Below, piece after piece: positions 13,573-25,959 of a stretch of DNA of 64,000 nucleotides. Numbering within the stretch: the stretch's first letter is position 1; each line of letters begins with the position of its first letter. The position numbers and the translations under genes are program-made. Origin of the DNA: Hippopus hippopus (taxonomy: Eukaryota; Mollusca; Bivalvia; Cardiida; Cardiidae); the NCBI GenBank assembly GCA_946811185.2, contig OX328103.1, positions 26,890,172 to 26,954,171 of the forward strand. Direction: 5' to 3'. The notes under the pieces are model-generated. The model made no database searches, had not been told where the DNA came from, and worked only from the letters and a program-made list of their open reading frames with translations.

Positions 13573-14814
13573 CAGTAAAATCTCGGTAGTTCGTAGCGCA
13601 AGGGACCGGAGTTTTTTATTTGAACTAAACGTAGTACGAACCAAAAAGTGTGACTGTGTTTGAATATTTTCGGTGCCGTTTATGGAAATAGACCATCGGA
13701 TTTACGTAGCATGTCTTGTAGTACCCTAAACTGGTACCCATTACAATGGTAGCCTTGCGGATCGTTGGTTTACAGAGTTATGGTCCAATCAAGAAAAAAT
13801 GCCAAAATTGTATTAAAGTATCTATAGAATCGATTACAAAATCATTTTTAAATTTCATCATTTAGTTAGCGTTATAAAATAACAGCATTCAATTCCATCC
13901 AAACTTTTGAAAGAAAACAGACCTTAAGCTACGTCACTATCCCGTAGCCATTTTAGAAATGAATTGTGTGACTTTGTTGGGTTCGTCAAAAAACGATTGT
14001 AACGTCATACAGTTGGCGCCAATTTGCAGTCACATGGTTTGAAAATATTGCCACCTGAGCTAGCAAATGACCTCAATACGTCATCTTCAGTTTGTAAATA
14101 ACACTGCGTGTTAAAAACAATTCTAGGCGGTGGAGTGAATGGTGTAAAGACAGTGCCGATTACATCGTTTTTGCTTCCGGAATATTTCTTTCCATTCAAA
14201 ACTTGTATTTTGGAGACAAAAGGTGACTTATGAGAGATATCCGAGTCAAGGTATTTACAAAGACAATTGAAGCCAAACAAGACAGCGCCTATGTTTATCA
14301 TGACAAAAAAAAAACAATTATCCATTGTTTCTGCATTTGTTGAGTTCCTTTGGAGTGATTTCCCTTTCGGAGATCGAAGCACTCACAGCACTTCAGACTG
14401 TTATCATTGTGTATCCCATGTCGGATATTTAAAGAAATTTCGGAGGAGTTAATTGTCGTTTTTATCAATTAATTGACATTACAAACCAATTGACGCCTTT
14501 AATTACATTTGTAGTTCAAAACTGAATTGTACCATCAACATCGTCAATCAACAGGTGTGAACATGAAGATTGGTCGCGACTTTTCACACCTTTGTGAGTT
14601 TGCAAGCGGATTAATTGACATACAAACTAAAGGTATGAATTTGTGTTCAAATATCACTTTGGGGGGACATGAAATATACTACGAACCGCCGACATTCGAA
14701 GAATCCAGAGGAATTTAACAATGATAAAGAAGGATAAATATAGGGACTGAAGATTGCATACTAACTAACACATAGCTGCGAACCAGCGACGTGTGAACTA
14801 ACGAGATTCCACTG
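13573..14814. mobile_element. CAGT-ended TIR element, ~1.24 kb
   Basis: The left end CAGTAAAATCTCGGTAGTTC matches the reverse complement of the right end, CAGTGGAATCTCGTTAGTTC, at 17 of 20 positions. Internal TACGAACC motifs occur near both ends. Terminal CAGT with TA targets is typical of Tc1/mariner/pogo elements, but a TA is present only on the right flank, so class is tentative. No transposase is visible. A 125-codon minus-strand open frame (14005-14382) with a hydrophobic stretch near its start is unidentified. Confidence 0.6.
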
Positions 14815-15230
14815 TATGTAAGATTATACATGTATGCTATTATTTCATAGCATTCTTGCAATATATACCAAATGTCACACTCCTGACAAAGTTGGGTCAC
14901 ATTCTCTCAAGGGACCTAGGGAAAAATATATTTAGAAGTGACAAAAATGTATTAAATAGAGCTAGATACATTAGTTTAAAGCTTGCACATCAAATATGCT
15001 TTATTGATTACTTCTTTAGAGAAAAAAACGTTATTAAAGAAAAAAAGTCAAGAATATTTTGGAACTTTGTTTTCAAAGACAACATTCACAGAAGGTTGTG
15101 AATTTCAGTTCCTGTTTGTAATATGTGCTAAATTATGATGTGAATTTATACCCAAGAAATATAACTTTAACCTAAACACCTCCAAATTATGAACACTTTT
15201 CAGGATTTTTCAAAATAAAATTATCAACTC
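14815..15230. other. No recognised feature
   Basis: AT-rich sequence without a recognisable element. A perfect 9-bp inverted repeat (GTGTCACAC...GTGTGACAC type) lies just beyond it at about 15246-15267. Confidence 0.5.
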
Positions 15231-15602
15231 AAAAGATTTTTAAAAGTGTCACACTATTTTGTGACACTCCTGACATTTTAAGCCCTTTAATCGATAATAT
15301 TTTTTTCAACGGAACATGCGATTTTGATGAAACTTTCAGAATTATTACAGAACATAGAAAGACACCTTTTGATAATAAAAAAAAAAAAAAAAAGGAAGCT
15401 GCAGTGTGTTTTCTGTAATTTGTTGCAGAAAAATAAAAACTAGGCATTTTTTTTTGGACTAGCCTGTATGGAAAATTTGGCTTCTGGAGTGCACACAGGT
15501 AACTGTTGATGCCTGGACAATGCATGACAGAAGACACACAAAGGATGACGGACACAGTAAATCACAAAAGCTCACCTTGAGCAGATTGTGCTCAGGTGAG
15601 CT
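15231..15602 (-). mobile_element. Hairpin-led (Helentron-like) element end
   Basis: Read on the minus strand, a T-run is followed by the hairpin at 15569-15602 (AGCTCACCTGAGCAC, short loop, TGCTCAAGGTGAGCT-like arm). A TTGTGAT segment and a CCGTC-rich stretch follow. The same leader occurs at 43995-44028 and 58708-58741. The far end is not defined; it appears 3'-truncated or decayed. Confidence 0.6.
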
Positions 15603-16610
15603 AAAAACACATCAAAGGGCCATATTCATTCAACCACAAAAAACACACAATATGCACACCTTTGCTTTGTATTGAAGTTTGATTAAAAATCTGTCCTGCA
15701 GTTATGGAGAAATAACTTGGACAAAGAGTGCTTTAAAAATAATCAAGGATAATAACTGATAGGCAAATCATTCAATCATAACTAAATTATAATGTGCACA
15801 TATTGCTTTGCATTAAAACTTCCTATGAAGTTTGATGCAAATCTGTGTATTAGTTATTGAGAAAATGCTTGGACAAAAAAACTGTTTTAAAGAGCCATAA
15901 CTCATCGGTAAATCATTTAACCATTACTAAATTATAGTATGCATATGATGTCCTTGCTTCATTTTAAAACTTCCCATGAAGTTTGATTGAAATCCGTCCA
16001 GTAGTTATTGAGATATGGCTCTGACCAAAAAAAAAAAAATAACATCAAAGGGCCACTCATTTGAAAGTCATTCATCCATAACCAAATAATAACATGCACA
16101 TCTTTGCTTTGTACTAAAACTTCCTATGAAGTTTGATTGAAACCCATATAGTAGTTATTGAGTAATCTCTTGGACAAAAAATTCATCGAAGGGCATAACT
16201 CATTGATGAATTATTCAACCATAATTAGATCATGATATGCACATCTTTGCTTTGTATTGAAACTTCCTATGAAGTTTGATGCAAATCCGTCAAGTTGTTA
16301 TTGAGAAATAGCTTGGACAAAAAATTCATCAAAGCGCCCAAACTTACTGGAAAATCATTCAACCATAAGCAGATTATAATATGCACATCTTTGCTTTGTA
16401 TTGAAACTTCCTATAAGGTTTGATAGAAGTTATTCATCTAGTAGTTATTGAGAAAAGCACAGACAAAAAAATCATATAAGAGCCATAAATCATTGGAAAA
16501 TCATTCAATCACAAACAAATTATAACATGCACATTATTTGCTTTGTATGAAGTTTGACTGAAATCCATTTAATAGTTATTGAGAAAAAGTTATGGACACA
16601 AAAAAGCTAC
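15600..16610 (-). repeat. Tandem repeat, seven units of ~134-154 bp
   Basis: The anchor (T)ATGAAGTTTGAT recurs near 15675, 15829, 15978, 16129, 16272, 16414 and 16548. Each is followed by AAATCCGTC-like text and AGTTATTGAGAAA. Just beyond, at 16610-16650, is CCGACCTGCCGACTAACTGAC. On the minus strand this gives a 'GTCNGTC leader then tandem core' layout like the other hairpin-led elements. Confidence 0.85.
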
Positions 16611-16839
16611 AGACCGACCTGCCGACTAACTGACAGACAGACCAACATGATGACCTTTTATATACAACCCTCCCCAAAACAAAGTTTGTGGGGGGGGGGG
16701 GGGGTAAAATAAATAAAATTGTCAATTTCTGGAATCATGCTTGTATACCATCATTAGTTTTCCAAAATTTAGATCATAGAGATAGATACCCGTTTATTTG
16801 AACAAGAACTACAAATTTATATAGACAAATAAATTAATA

Positions 16840-17465
16840 ATTTTGTTGGAAAAGGATATTGCTGGTACTACTAACCAGCATTTTCCGCCTTTCCCACAAT
16901 GCTTTCTACCATGTCAAAAAAAGCCTTGATTCACTCGTGCCAATGTAGGATTTGTAGTTTGCAGACACTTTCAATTTGAAATAGTCTAAAATTTGTTGTT
17001 TGGAAGGATATATGGCTTTGGGACTCCTGCCATAAAAGAGCCATAACCTGCTACTTATCTTTCATCACACATCCCTGAGTTTTAATGACACTGAGGAAGA
17101 AGCCCTTTGAAATATTGTGGAAAAAGGAGAAAATGCTGGTGACCAGCATTTTCTGCTTTTCCCACAGTGTTTTCTACATTATCTACTAGTTCTTTCTCAC
17201 ACAATTCCAAGTTGAACTTGAGAAAGAAAGCTTCTACCCTTTACCACATAATCCAGAGTTATAACAACCCTGAGAAAGAAAGTTTTTCCTTAAAAACATT
17301 GAGGAGAAAAAGAGAAAAGGAAGGTAACCAGCATTTTCTTCTTATCCCATCATGTTTTCTATCCTACAAAGGACAAGTCCAATTATTTGAGACACATCTG
17401 CATAGACGTCTGCAGATTCCCTCAATTTAGGAAGTCAAAATAAGTGTTTTTTGGTAAAGGTTAAA
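16840..17465 (+). mobile_element. Cluster of MITE-P copies
   Basis: At least three plus-strand MITE-P copies lie in series (~16840-17010, ~17045-17215 and ~17225-17463). Each has the central palindrome, for example GAGAAAATGCTGGTGACCAG answered by CATTTTCTGCTTTTCCCAC at 17128-17165. The third copy ends TTTTTGGTAAAGGTTAA. The 87-codon frame that crosses them is not a gene. Confidence 0.7.
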
Positions 17466-17529
17466 ACTATTTTTAAGACAGGTAGAATGCTGAAAATGCA
17501 ACTAACCATAATTTCTTCCTTTTCCCTTT

Positions 17530-17850
17530 AAGTTTCACACTCTCAACCCTGTACCATATGTCCTAAGTTTTAACGATCCTGGGAAATAAGACTTTTGATA
17601 ATAATATTTGCTGGATACAGCATTCTCTCCTTTTTCTGCTACAATTTCTTGGTTTTTATAGAAAACAAGACCACAAACTAAATGTGACCCTAAAACTAAA
17701 ACTTACCTTTCGAAGGGTAGAAAACATTGTAGGGAAGGGGAAAATGTAGGTCACCAGTATTTCTCCTTACCAGGCAATGTTTTCAAAGGCCTTTTTTGCC
17801 AAGGTCGCTAAAACTCGGGATTGTGTGGTAAAGGGCTAATATCACCACCT
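17530..17850. mobile_element. Two partial MITE-P copies in opposite orientation
   Basis: A plus-strand left part begins at CCTGTACCATATGTCC (~17550). A minus-strand copy ends in CTCGGGATTGTGTGGTAAAG (~17848). The latter retains the central palindrome GAAAATGTAGGTCACCAG. Confidence 0.65.
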
Positions 17851-17883
17851 ACTGCTTTGACAGAGAAGACACCATGTTTAACT

Positions 17884-19313
17884 TTTAACCAGATGACAAA
17901 ATTTAACATGTGTCTAAATTGAAAGCATGTGCAGACGGCAAATTAAATGTTGTTGCAATGTTCAATCTAGCTTTGCTTGTAAGGGGGCCAATTGGGCCCA
18001 CAGACTTTGAAATAGGGGACCATTTTGGAAAACTGGGGGCCACACATAAGAAATCATACTTTGTTACCGTAATGTTAACAGTTTTATTTAACAAGTGTTG
18101 CCTTTTTATTAACAAGTATATATTCTCATTCATTTACCTAAGAATGCCATGCTAATAAAACTGCAACTATGTAGAAATTATCATTGATACTGACGCAACC
18201 CTGTTTCTACCCGTTTATTTAATCCTAAAGAAAAGAAAAATGACGAAATATATCTGTCAGTGATGAACTTTTGATAATTCTGATATTCCGTCACAGGGGA
18301 TTTAACTTTCCTGAAAATCTGCGGGGCAAGAATTCATATTGAAGGGAAAGACAGTAATAGTGCCCAACCAGAGGTAAAGCAATCCATAGTGATAATTTGC
18401 AGCAAAAAAGTCTGTAATATGAAGATATCTATGTAAATTTGCTGCTTAAAGTCTTTAAGAAGCCAAAAAGGCAGTCTGAAGTGACTGATCGGACAATGTC
18501 GAAGAGACATTTCGTTGTGTCATGGGTTTCCGCGTTTTTTGCACCGATCGATTTTTCATTTCTGTTAATTTCTGGATAGGTATTTCCACATGAGTTGACA
18601 TAAATTTGTCAATAAGGATAACAAGTAACTTCAAAACCTGTCATTTTACACAAGATAAGTGGATAATGGCTTTTTTGTCCATGTATTTTTGTATGTGAGG
18701 TCTCGCGTGTAACCAATATTTCTGTGAATTTCAATTCTATAACGTGATTTACGCAATAATTTATGTGAGTGGAGCACTGGGTACTGGCCTGAATGTGCTT
18801 TCCGAAGTACTATCTTTAATAGTTTTTGCCTTATTTTGCCCCATTAAGGCTTCCGAAATACTCAGAAAATCGCTTCATTGCGATATTGAATGATCAGCTG
18901 ATGCTGAAAGAATAGTAACCTCTGGTACCCGTATTCTGCAGAAAGCGTCCGACACGAAGATCGGTAACAGTCTATCCGTATGGTTATCGATAAATTCTTA
19001 CCAGAAAGCTCGGCATTATGTTTATTGTGCGGAAAAAAAGTAGAAACAGATGAAAGAATGTGAAATAGCACTTTTATAATCGAGTGCACCCGACGGGCCC
19101 GAGGTTGGTTTAGAATTGCGCCATCTGGGACTTTAGGGGGCCTATGGCGCAATGGCGCGCTCTAGATTGAACGCTGGTTGTTGCTCATCTTTAACTTTTT
19201 AGAAAGGGTAGAAAAATTGTGGGAAAATGCTAGTTAGCAGCTCTCCTTTCCCACTATGCTTTAAAAAGCTATCTTTCTCAGTCATTAAAACTCTGGAGTG
19301 TTGTAAAGGATTA
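17884..19313 (-). mobile_element. MITE-P copy split by a 1.2-kb insertion
   Basis: The left half (17884-17955) has the ACAAAATTTAACATGTGTC and GCAGACGGCAAATTAAATG blocks. The right half (19177-19313) has the GGGTAGAAAAATTGTGGG palindrome arm and a TGTAAAGGATTAA end. Removing 17956-19176 joins them into one MITE-P copy. Confidence 0.7.
17956..19176. mobile_element. hAT-like TIR element, 1,221 bp
   Basis: The left end CAATGTTCAATCTAG pairs with the right end read in reverse, CAGCGTTCAATCTAG (13 of 15). GTTGTTG directly flanks both sides (17949-17955 and 19177-19183), and the next base C is also shared, giving a 7-8-bp target duplication. That size fits hAT, but no transposase is encoded. The interior (about 18340-18900) belongs to a dispersed family also found at ~44750-45900 (inverted) and ~61900-63600. 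Confidence 0.65.
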
Positions 19314-19660
19314 AACCTGGTATGAACAAAAATGCCTGTAGTGTTTATTATATTATGATCTGATGCCATATCATATATAACAGGATGTTTTATCCCTGTG
19401 CAAAACTTACTACAGCTTGAAAAATATATATATAGATGCTTTATTACACAGAGGAGAGTTATTTTATCAAACTCTAGACCCCAAACACGACACATTTCGG
19501 CTGCAAAGGTACTGGTATGTAAAATTGTTGTTGAACCTATCGCATTAAGTTCCTAATCTCTTTTAAATATTGATTGTTTCCTCAAAAGGCGACTCTAAAA
19601 GTTCGTTCGTTGATTAAGTTCTGTACTTTGCCTTGGTGATCTCTGACAATTAAGATTGAA
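19314..19660. other. No recognised feature
   Basis: AT-rich sequence between MITE-P and an old Helentron-like 3' end. No element or gene recognised. Confidence 0.5.
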
Positions 19661-19664
19661 TTTG

Positions 19665-19898
19665 GGTTACATCAGGTAAAAAATTTTGTCACCGGGCCAA
19701 ATCTTGGAAAAACCTTTTGTCCAGTCTAGAGGCCACATTTTAAGTCTGATACTTATGACATATGGTCATAATGTTTGTCTTGATGATATCTTCGACAAAA
19801 ATTAGTTTACTAATACTCTTGTGTTTCTTTTCAACTTTATCAATCCTAGATATCTTTACCAAGGTCAGGGCTATAGGGCCAATGGCCCTCTTTTCTTG
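19665..19898 (+). mobile_element. Decayed Helentron-like 3' end
   Basis: An AGGGCCAATGGCCCT hairpin at about 19877-19891 is followed by CTTTTCTTG. It is preceded by TCTAGAGGCCACATTT and an AGGTCAGGGCTATA segment. The intact element at 30554-31702 also ends in a GGGCCAT/ATGGCCC hairpin followed by CTTG, so this looks like an old, isolated 3' terminus of the same class. Confidence 0.5.
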
Positions 19899-21320
19899 AT
19901 CAAGCTATGCCCATGGTATTTCTCAATTATTTACAGATTTCCATGTTTGAGTCACATTTATTTTGTTGTCTGCAAATGCTTTGAATTTGGACAGGTCCAA
20001 AATTTTGTATTTTGGTAAAGCCTTAAATACATATATGGCCATATAATGCATGTGGATGCCATCTAATTATTTTGTTTGTGTATGGTGCCCTTGTTGAATT
20101 GATGAACATAAATCGCCTAATTAATTGACCATTTTGGCATCTTGCAGCAGAAAACTGAAAAAACTTTTTTTTATGGTTTTTTCTTTGGCCTCATTTGACA
20201 AATCTGTACTTGATTTTTTGTGGCATTTGTAGAAGACAATGCCACTATGAGATCAATACTGAATGTTCAGTATTGAATTTTGAAGAACATGTATTGTATT
20301 TTGTGCAAAACCGAAGGAAATAAACCCAAACTAAATTTTTCACAGACAAATGAATTTTCCGATAGCATTCAGATACGTAATTGGAAATGGCATATTAAAA
20401 AAAAATGTATTAGGCCATTGATTGTGGAAATACATCTTTTTGATTGAAAATAACTTCACCCCCTCTTAACTTCTATTGGTGCAATGATATACACAAAATT
20501 TGTCTACTGACTGCTTCTGGGCTTGTTCGTTCCAAAACCAGTTCGCCCCTGGGCTTGTTCATCCAGTGATTGCACGCTACTTCATTTGATTGTGCATGAA
20601 TATTTACATATCAAAATAATTAACTGTAATGTTGGGAATCAGATCTTGATGGCCAAAGATATTTGAAAATCATAGTTTTAAGGTATAAACTAAATTTCAT
20701 TTGATAAATATGCATGGTTTCTCTCTCTACCCATCATGCATCCTACCATCAAGGGACATTACTCCTGACTCCTCCTATGAATGATCAAAGGGAGACCACC
20801 AGTACACAAATTACCCAAACTTTGGCACCAGTACTCTCCATTATAACCAAAAAAAAGAGGTATTAATTTGCTTAGTAGGTTGAGTTTCAAGTTAATATTT
20901 TGAATAATATTTCTCTTTTTTTTTTTAAATTATCAATTCAGCACAATGGCTTCCTTGACAAATGCCACACCAGCTTTTTCAATGCTTTGATTCTGTACTG
21001 GTAGAGTAAGTATCTATAAAAGTGTACATAGAATTCGTTACGTTTGCCGTTTGCTGTTGGTTCACCACAAGTGTGGCTGATATACAACATGAGCATGTGT
21101 TTGATTAAACGGTTTATTAACAACTAACTATCTCTGGGCGAAGCCCACAAGGGTGGGAGTTTACGAGCATGCGGAATACAGCATACAATCTGAATCATGC
21201 ATGCATTTTCATACAATGTAACAGAAATCATCAAAAGAATGGTAAGCTGTGCACTGTGTCATGAAGGGAATTGAAGAGTAGCCCATTTCAGGTTGCTTTT
21301 CAAAGTGCCTTTATTTTTTT
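19899..21320. other. No gene; one short perfect palindrome
   Basis: AT-rich sequence. The only structure I see is a perfect 11-bp inverted repeat with a 2-bp loop at 20253-20276 (TCAATACTGAA, TG, TTCAGTATTGA). It could form a hairpin; no function is apparent. Confidence 0.55.
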
Positions 21321-22224
21321 ATACGCCCGTCGAAGACGGGACGTATTATGGGATCACCCATAGCGTACGGAGTGGCGGGTGGGCGGGCGGCGTCCAGTTT
21401 TTGTCCGGAGCATAACTTTGTCATCTCCAGTCCGATTGACTTGAAACTTGGCATGTGTGTTTGTTGCAATAATACGGAGTGCAGTGTGAAAGAACCATTA
21501 CTCTACCTCGTGCTGTCTTTGAGTTATTTCCCTTTGATCGTCATTTTTACAGCATTTTCTGCTTGTCCGGAGCATAATTTTGTCATCTCCAGTCCGACTG
21601 ACTTGAAACTTGGCATGTGTGTTTGTTGCAATAATACGGAGTGCAGTGCCAAACAACCATAACTCTACCTCATGCTGTCTTTGAGTTATTTCCCTTTGAT
21701 AGTCATTTTTTACAGCATTTTCTGCTTGTCCGGAGTATGACTTTGTCATCTCCAGTCGGATTGACTTGAAACTTGGCATGTGTATTTGTTGCAATAATAC
21801 GGAGTGCAGTGCGAAAGAACCATTACTCTACCTCGTGCTGTCTTTGAGTTATCTCCCTTTGATCATCATTTTTACAGCATTTTTTGCTTGTCCGGAATAT
21901 AATTTTGTCATCTTCTGTCCGATTGACTTGAAACTTGGTATTTGTGTTTGTTGCAATAATACAGAGTGCAGTGCGAAAGAACCATAACTCTACCTCGTGC
22001 TGTCTTTGAGTTATCTCCCTTTGATCATCATTTTTTCAGCATTTTCTGCTTGTCCGGAATATAACTTTGTCATCTTCAGTCCGATTGGCTTGAAACTTGG
22101 TATTTATGTTTGTTGCAATAATGCGGAGTACAGTGCGAAAGAACCATAACTCTACCTCGCGCTGTCTTGAAATATTTCCCTTTGATCGTCATTTTTACAG
22201 CATTTTCTGCTTGTCCGGAATATA
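21321..22224 (+). mobile_element. Hairpin-led tandem-core element, left part
   Basis: Begins after a T-run with ATACGCCCGTCGAAGACGGG, a CCCGTC/GACGGG hairpin. Then come six tandem units of ~161 bp, anchored on TTGTCCGGA(G/A)(C/T)AT near 21404, 21561, 21724, 21887, 22048 and 22210. The sixth unit is cut by a 7.2-kb insertion at a TA and resumes at 29463. The element closes near 30390 with GACGGGCGTATCTTG, whose first ten bases invert the TACGCCCGTC at the start. Confidence 0.8.
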
Positions 22225-23300
22225 CAGTACAGTTCTCGCGTTTTTTGCTCAAGTCCGCGAGACGCGGCGGACCAATTTGTCCGCGGCAAATCTGCTGCAA
22301 AGGTAAAATTAGGGGAAACGCGGCGGACTTCTCACCGCGGCCTAAAAAAATATCGGGCAGCTTCACAGCAGGAGGTAATCGCGGTGGATCGCGGCGACTT
22401 GCGAGAGATCGCGGGGGAATACCTCGCCGGATGACGGTAAATTTTTATACATAAATACATGTATCTATAATTTTCACCACTGTTTTAGAGAACCACTGTT
22501 TTCGGGAACCAAGAATTAATTCTTCCATTACGACCGCAACATTTTCGTACCTTTAAATGCTGATATAAGCATTGCCTACAGGGATTACTTTAGTTATGAC
22601 TCCGCAAAACGTTATAGATATCATTTAATTCAGCTATTTGCTAAGTTACAAACTTGTAGGCCTATCGCACATTTAGTTTTAGCGATATGAAATTTCGGAA
22701 AGAGCAATTTCATGCTTGATTCTAAAAACCGAAAACCAAAGTTACTACTTCCTGATTGTTTGTGACTCAGCACCTTGTACTTGAGAAGAGGAAAAACTCT
22801 GGAATCCCAATTAATAACTTAACCCATAGAGCGCCGAAAACTCCTAACATACTCTACAATTTAATTAAAAAAAAAAAAGACCCAAAAACCAGCATTTTTT
22901 CAATGTTGTTTTCGTCAATGTCCTACAAGAGCGCAAAGTATAAATCCAAAATCAGACTGCACATTTGGTGCAGCCTGAACTTGATTTATATAAGTCGCAA
23001 AGGCAATTATTGTTGTGAATGCCGTTTAATGGGTTAAAGTACAAAAACGTGTAATGTAGCATTATCGAAAATTTACCACTACACCCGCGGTCTGAAACTG
23101 CACAATGGAAAACAACCGTACAATTTACAAGTCCATGTACAACAGGCTTCTGGTATTTTTTCATCAAACATTCTTTCTAATCCTTCAAGTTCATTAGATG
23201 AAACAGATATAGCAGTTATTAGCCATTTGTTTTTTATTCTATTGATAAATAAAAACTGAAAGACAATTTTAAAAAAGTATGCTACCCTGTATATTACCAC

Positions 23301-23455
23301 ACTGTTTATCCTCATTTTCTCAGTCTCTTGAAGTAAAGAAATAAATGGTTAATGAATAAAACTTTTATACATATTTAGTCTTTACACTGTTTATCCTCAT
23401 TTTCTCAGTCTCTTGAAGTAAGGAGATCAAAGGGTAACGAATAAAACTTTTATGT
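23301..23455. repeat. Two-copy tandem repeat, ~85 bp
   Basis: ACTGTTTATCCTCATTTTCT occurs at 23301 and 23386 and continues through CAGTCTCTTGAAGTAA into related AATGAATAAAACTTTTAT text. It is a simple local duplication. Confidence 0.85.
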
Positions 23456-23569
23456 ATATATAGCCTTTTAAAAATACAGGTCGGATCGTCAGAAAAACAT
23501 CAGTCCACATTCTAAACTGAAATGTGCCTCTTGTTCTCTTCAACAAAAATCCGTTCTTTTCATTTATTT

Positions 23570-23798
23570 TTAACCCTTTACCAAACAATCCCTGTTTTTT
23601 TACGACGCTGAGATAAAAGCCTTTTGAAAACATTGTGGGGAAAGGAGAATATTCTGGTAACCAGCATTTTCTCCTTTTCCCACAATGTTTTCTACCCTGC
23701 TGGAAACAAATTTCAATTTCTGAGTTACATTTATTTTGTCGTCTGCAAGTGCTTTCAATCTGGACTAGTCTAAAATTTTGTCGTTTGGTAAAGGTTAA
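23570..23798 (+). mobile_element. MITE-P, best-preserved copy
   Basis: Full element of 229 bp: starts TTAACCCTTTACCAAAC, ends TCGTTTGGTAAAGGTTAA. At its centre, CATTGTGGGGAAAGGAGAA is answered by TTCTCCTTTTCCCACAATG around a TGGTAACCAG core. Both outer ends sit on TTAA or a near match. It has no coding capacity and can serve as the reference copy. Confidence 0.85.
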
Positions 23799-23799
23799 A

Positions 23800-25086
23800 T
23801 AACATATATCCAAACTTAACACAAGGAGAGAAAGGGTGAACTCGGTATTCCTTTGATGTTGGTATAGCACTCCGGCAGTGTGAAGTACTGTCCCAGTTGT
23901 TAGTTCCACACGCACGTGTCATACTAAACTGACACTTTTTTTATACGACCTTATCTAACCCTTCTTGAATATTTACGACATAGATTCCGATGATGGATTA
24001 CCCGTTCATTTGCTAAGTCAAAATAATTATAGATCTGTTTATTTTCTGTAAGAAAATAAAATATTCGAATAGCAGCGAATGTCTAGAAATATGTCGCTTA
24101 AAATGTTTGGAATATTTTCTCCTTTTTTCACCAAAGTTATTTTTAAACCGGAAAAATGGTTACATCTCCCTCTCTCTCTCTCGTCATCTTGCTGCCATTA
24201 GGCCTAGATATTGGCGGATCCTATCCCATCAACATTGCTGAACGTAATGTAATCCTTTGGACTTGAAGGTTGTCTCGGCTAGAATATATCATCAAATATC
24301 ACGGTGTATCCTACCATACCGGAATGGATTTAACTTTCGGCAGAATCTTGATCTTCATAGTTTTCGAAAACATGACTGGAGTTGTCTTCAGCATCTCAAA
24401 CCTTACAGCATAAAGTTGCTTTTGCAGAGCAGACCAAGATCAGAAAACGTCATGCGTTCACATCTTGGGTCTAAACTGTCCGAGATTATGAAAGACTTTT
24501 GTTATACTCAACCAGCCCAAAAAATTGTCTTGCAGCCTTTTTCGCTATGTCATTCATGCAAGGAAAAGTGATTGAATATGCATTTAAAGAAGAAGGAAAT
24601 AGGTTAAAATGTTTACTAAAAGGAGTGAACTGAATTGGATACACAATATTATTTCTATTTCATCACCATTTTTGGAAAAACTGATACCGATATGAAATTT
24701 CAATGTCAATAGAAATTGTTATAACAAAAGAAAGAAAATCATCATTACACTAAATAAAGCCGTTTCCCTTCGAACTGGTAATCGGCTGACCTTCTAAAAC
24801 AACCGAATAGTTATTTCCTCGTTGAGTGCAAATAAATGAGCCATTCTCTGTGAAAAAAGGGTTCTAATGCATATCCTCGACGCATTATACCAAGCAAGCC
24901 ATCACAAAACATGGATCAGTAAAATCCATTTTATCCAACAACCGACCGAGTCATGAGGTAGAATGACATGCTGAAAATTGACCAAAATGCAAAATGTTTA
25001 GACACAGGTCAGCCTGTACGGTCTGCGCAGGCTGACCGTATTCGATACTGTTTGTAGATTTACCAAACCACTTTTTCACGGAGCTT
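23800..25086. other. No recognised gene; interior of the 7.2-kb element
   Basis: AT-rich sequence with a short TCTC run near 24170-24182 and no recognisable domain in any frame. It ends at the left boundary of the segmental duplication. Confidence 0.5.
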
Positions 25087-25959
25087 GGCTCAAATGGAAT
25101 CGACATTAACCGTAGAAAAGAGTTACAAAAATAAAATGTAGAATCAGGCTGATCGGGTAACTCTGACACTAGTATGCGGACAGTAAATATTAAAGATCAG
25201 ACATTGCCTGATGCATAGTCTGATCTTAATCCACGATGTCTGTAAAAATCCTAACAGGCACTCTAAATTTAGTACCACTTGCGTTTGACTGCATTCGAGT
25301 GTCGTAAGTAATAATGGTCGCCGAAGTAAACAAAGCGGGTGTTAAAATGCATTCAAAAGAGTGGAAATTGTTGTGAAGATGACAATCTGTTATCGCATGG
25401 TTGGGCCAACTGTTTGTCGCAGGCAGAGAAATTAATACAAAAATTAGGTTAAAAGTTGGCAAGTCACTGTATCTTAAGTTTACTTTTTGCCTGATTTTGA
25501 CATGATTTTTTCTGCCTGCAACTTACATTTGGACAGAATACACAGATTGTCATCCTCGGAATATTTTCCACACTTTTAAGTGGAATGATTTAAATTTAAA
25601 TGAATGTTAACACCTGCAGTGCTTTTTTTTTTTGGCTGTTGGGCTTTTAATACTGACGTTGTAAAAGACAGCATAAGGTCATGCAACAGCCGTCTGATGA
25701 CATTTATTTCTTCATATAAAAAATAGCATTGGAAAAGCTCATTATCCCCAATCCCCCACTGTCTCTCGGCATTGGTACTATCTATGCCACAAGTAACTTG
25801 GAAGAATACTGTGTGGAGTAACGTTATTGTTAAAAGAAATTCCTGGAAAACTTGAATAGGTTCACTGGCCGCTGCCATGTAACTGAAATATGTTGAAACG
25901 GCATTATACATCCTACAAACAAATCTTACCGCGGACCCTATGCTATCCGCAACTGAATA

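Noticed and set aside
21348..22454. Frames of about 60-105 codons on both strands across the ~161-bp array
   Set aside because: They follow the tandem period and recur in every array of this family; no independent coding evidence.
23427..23915. 162-codon minus-strand frame
   Set aside because: It runs through the full MITE-P copy at 23570-23798 and shows no domain.
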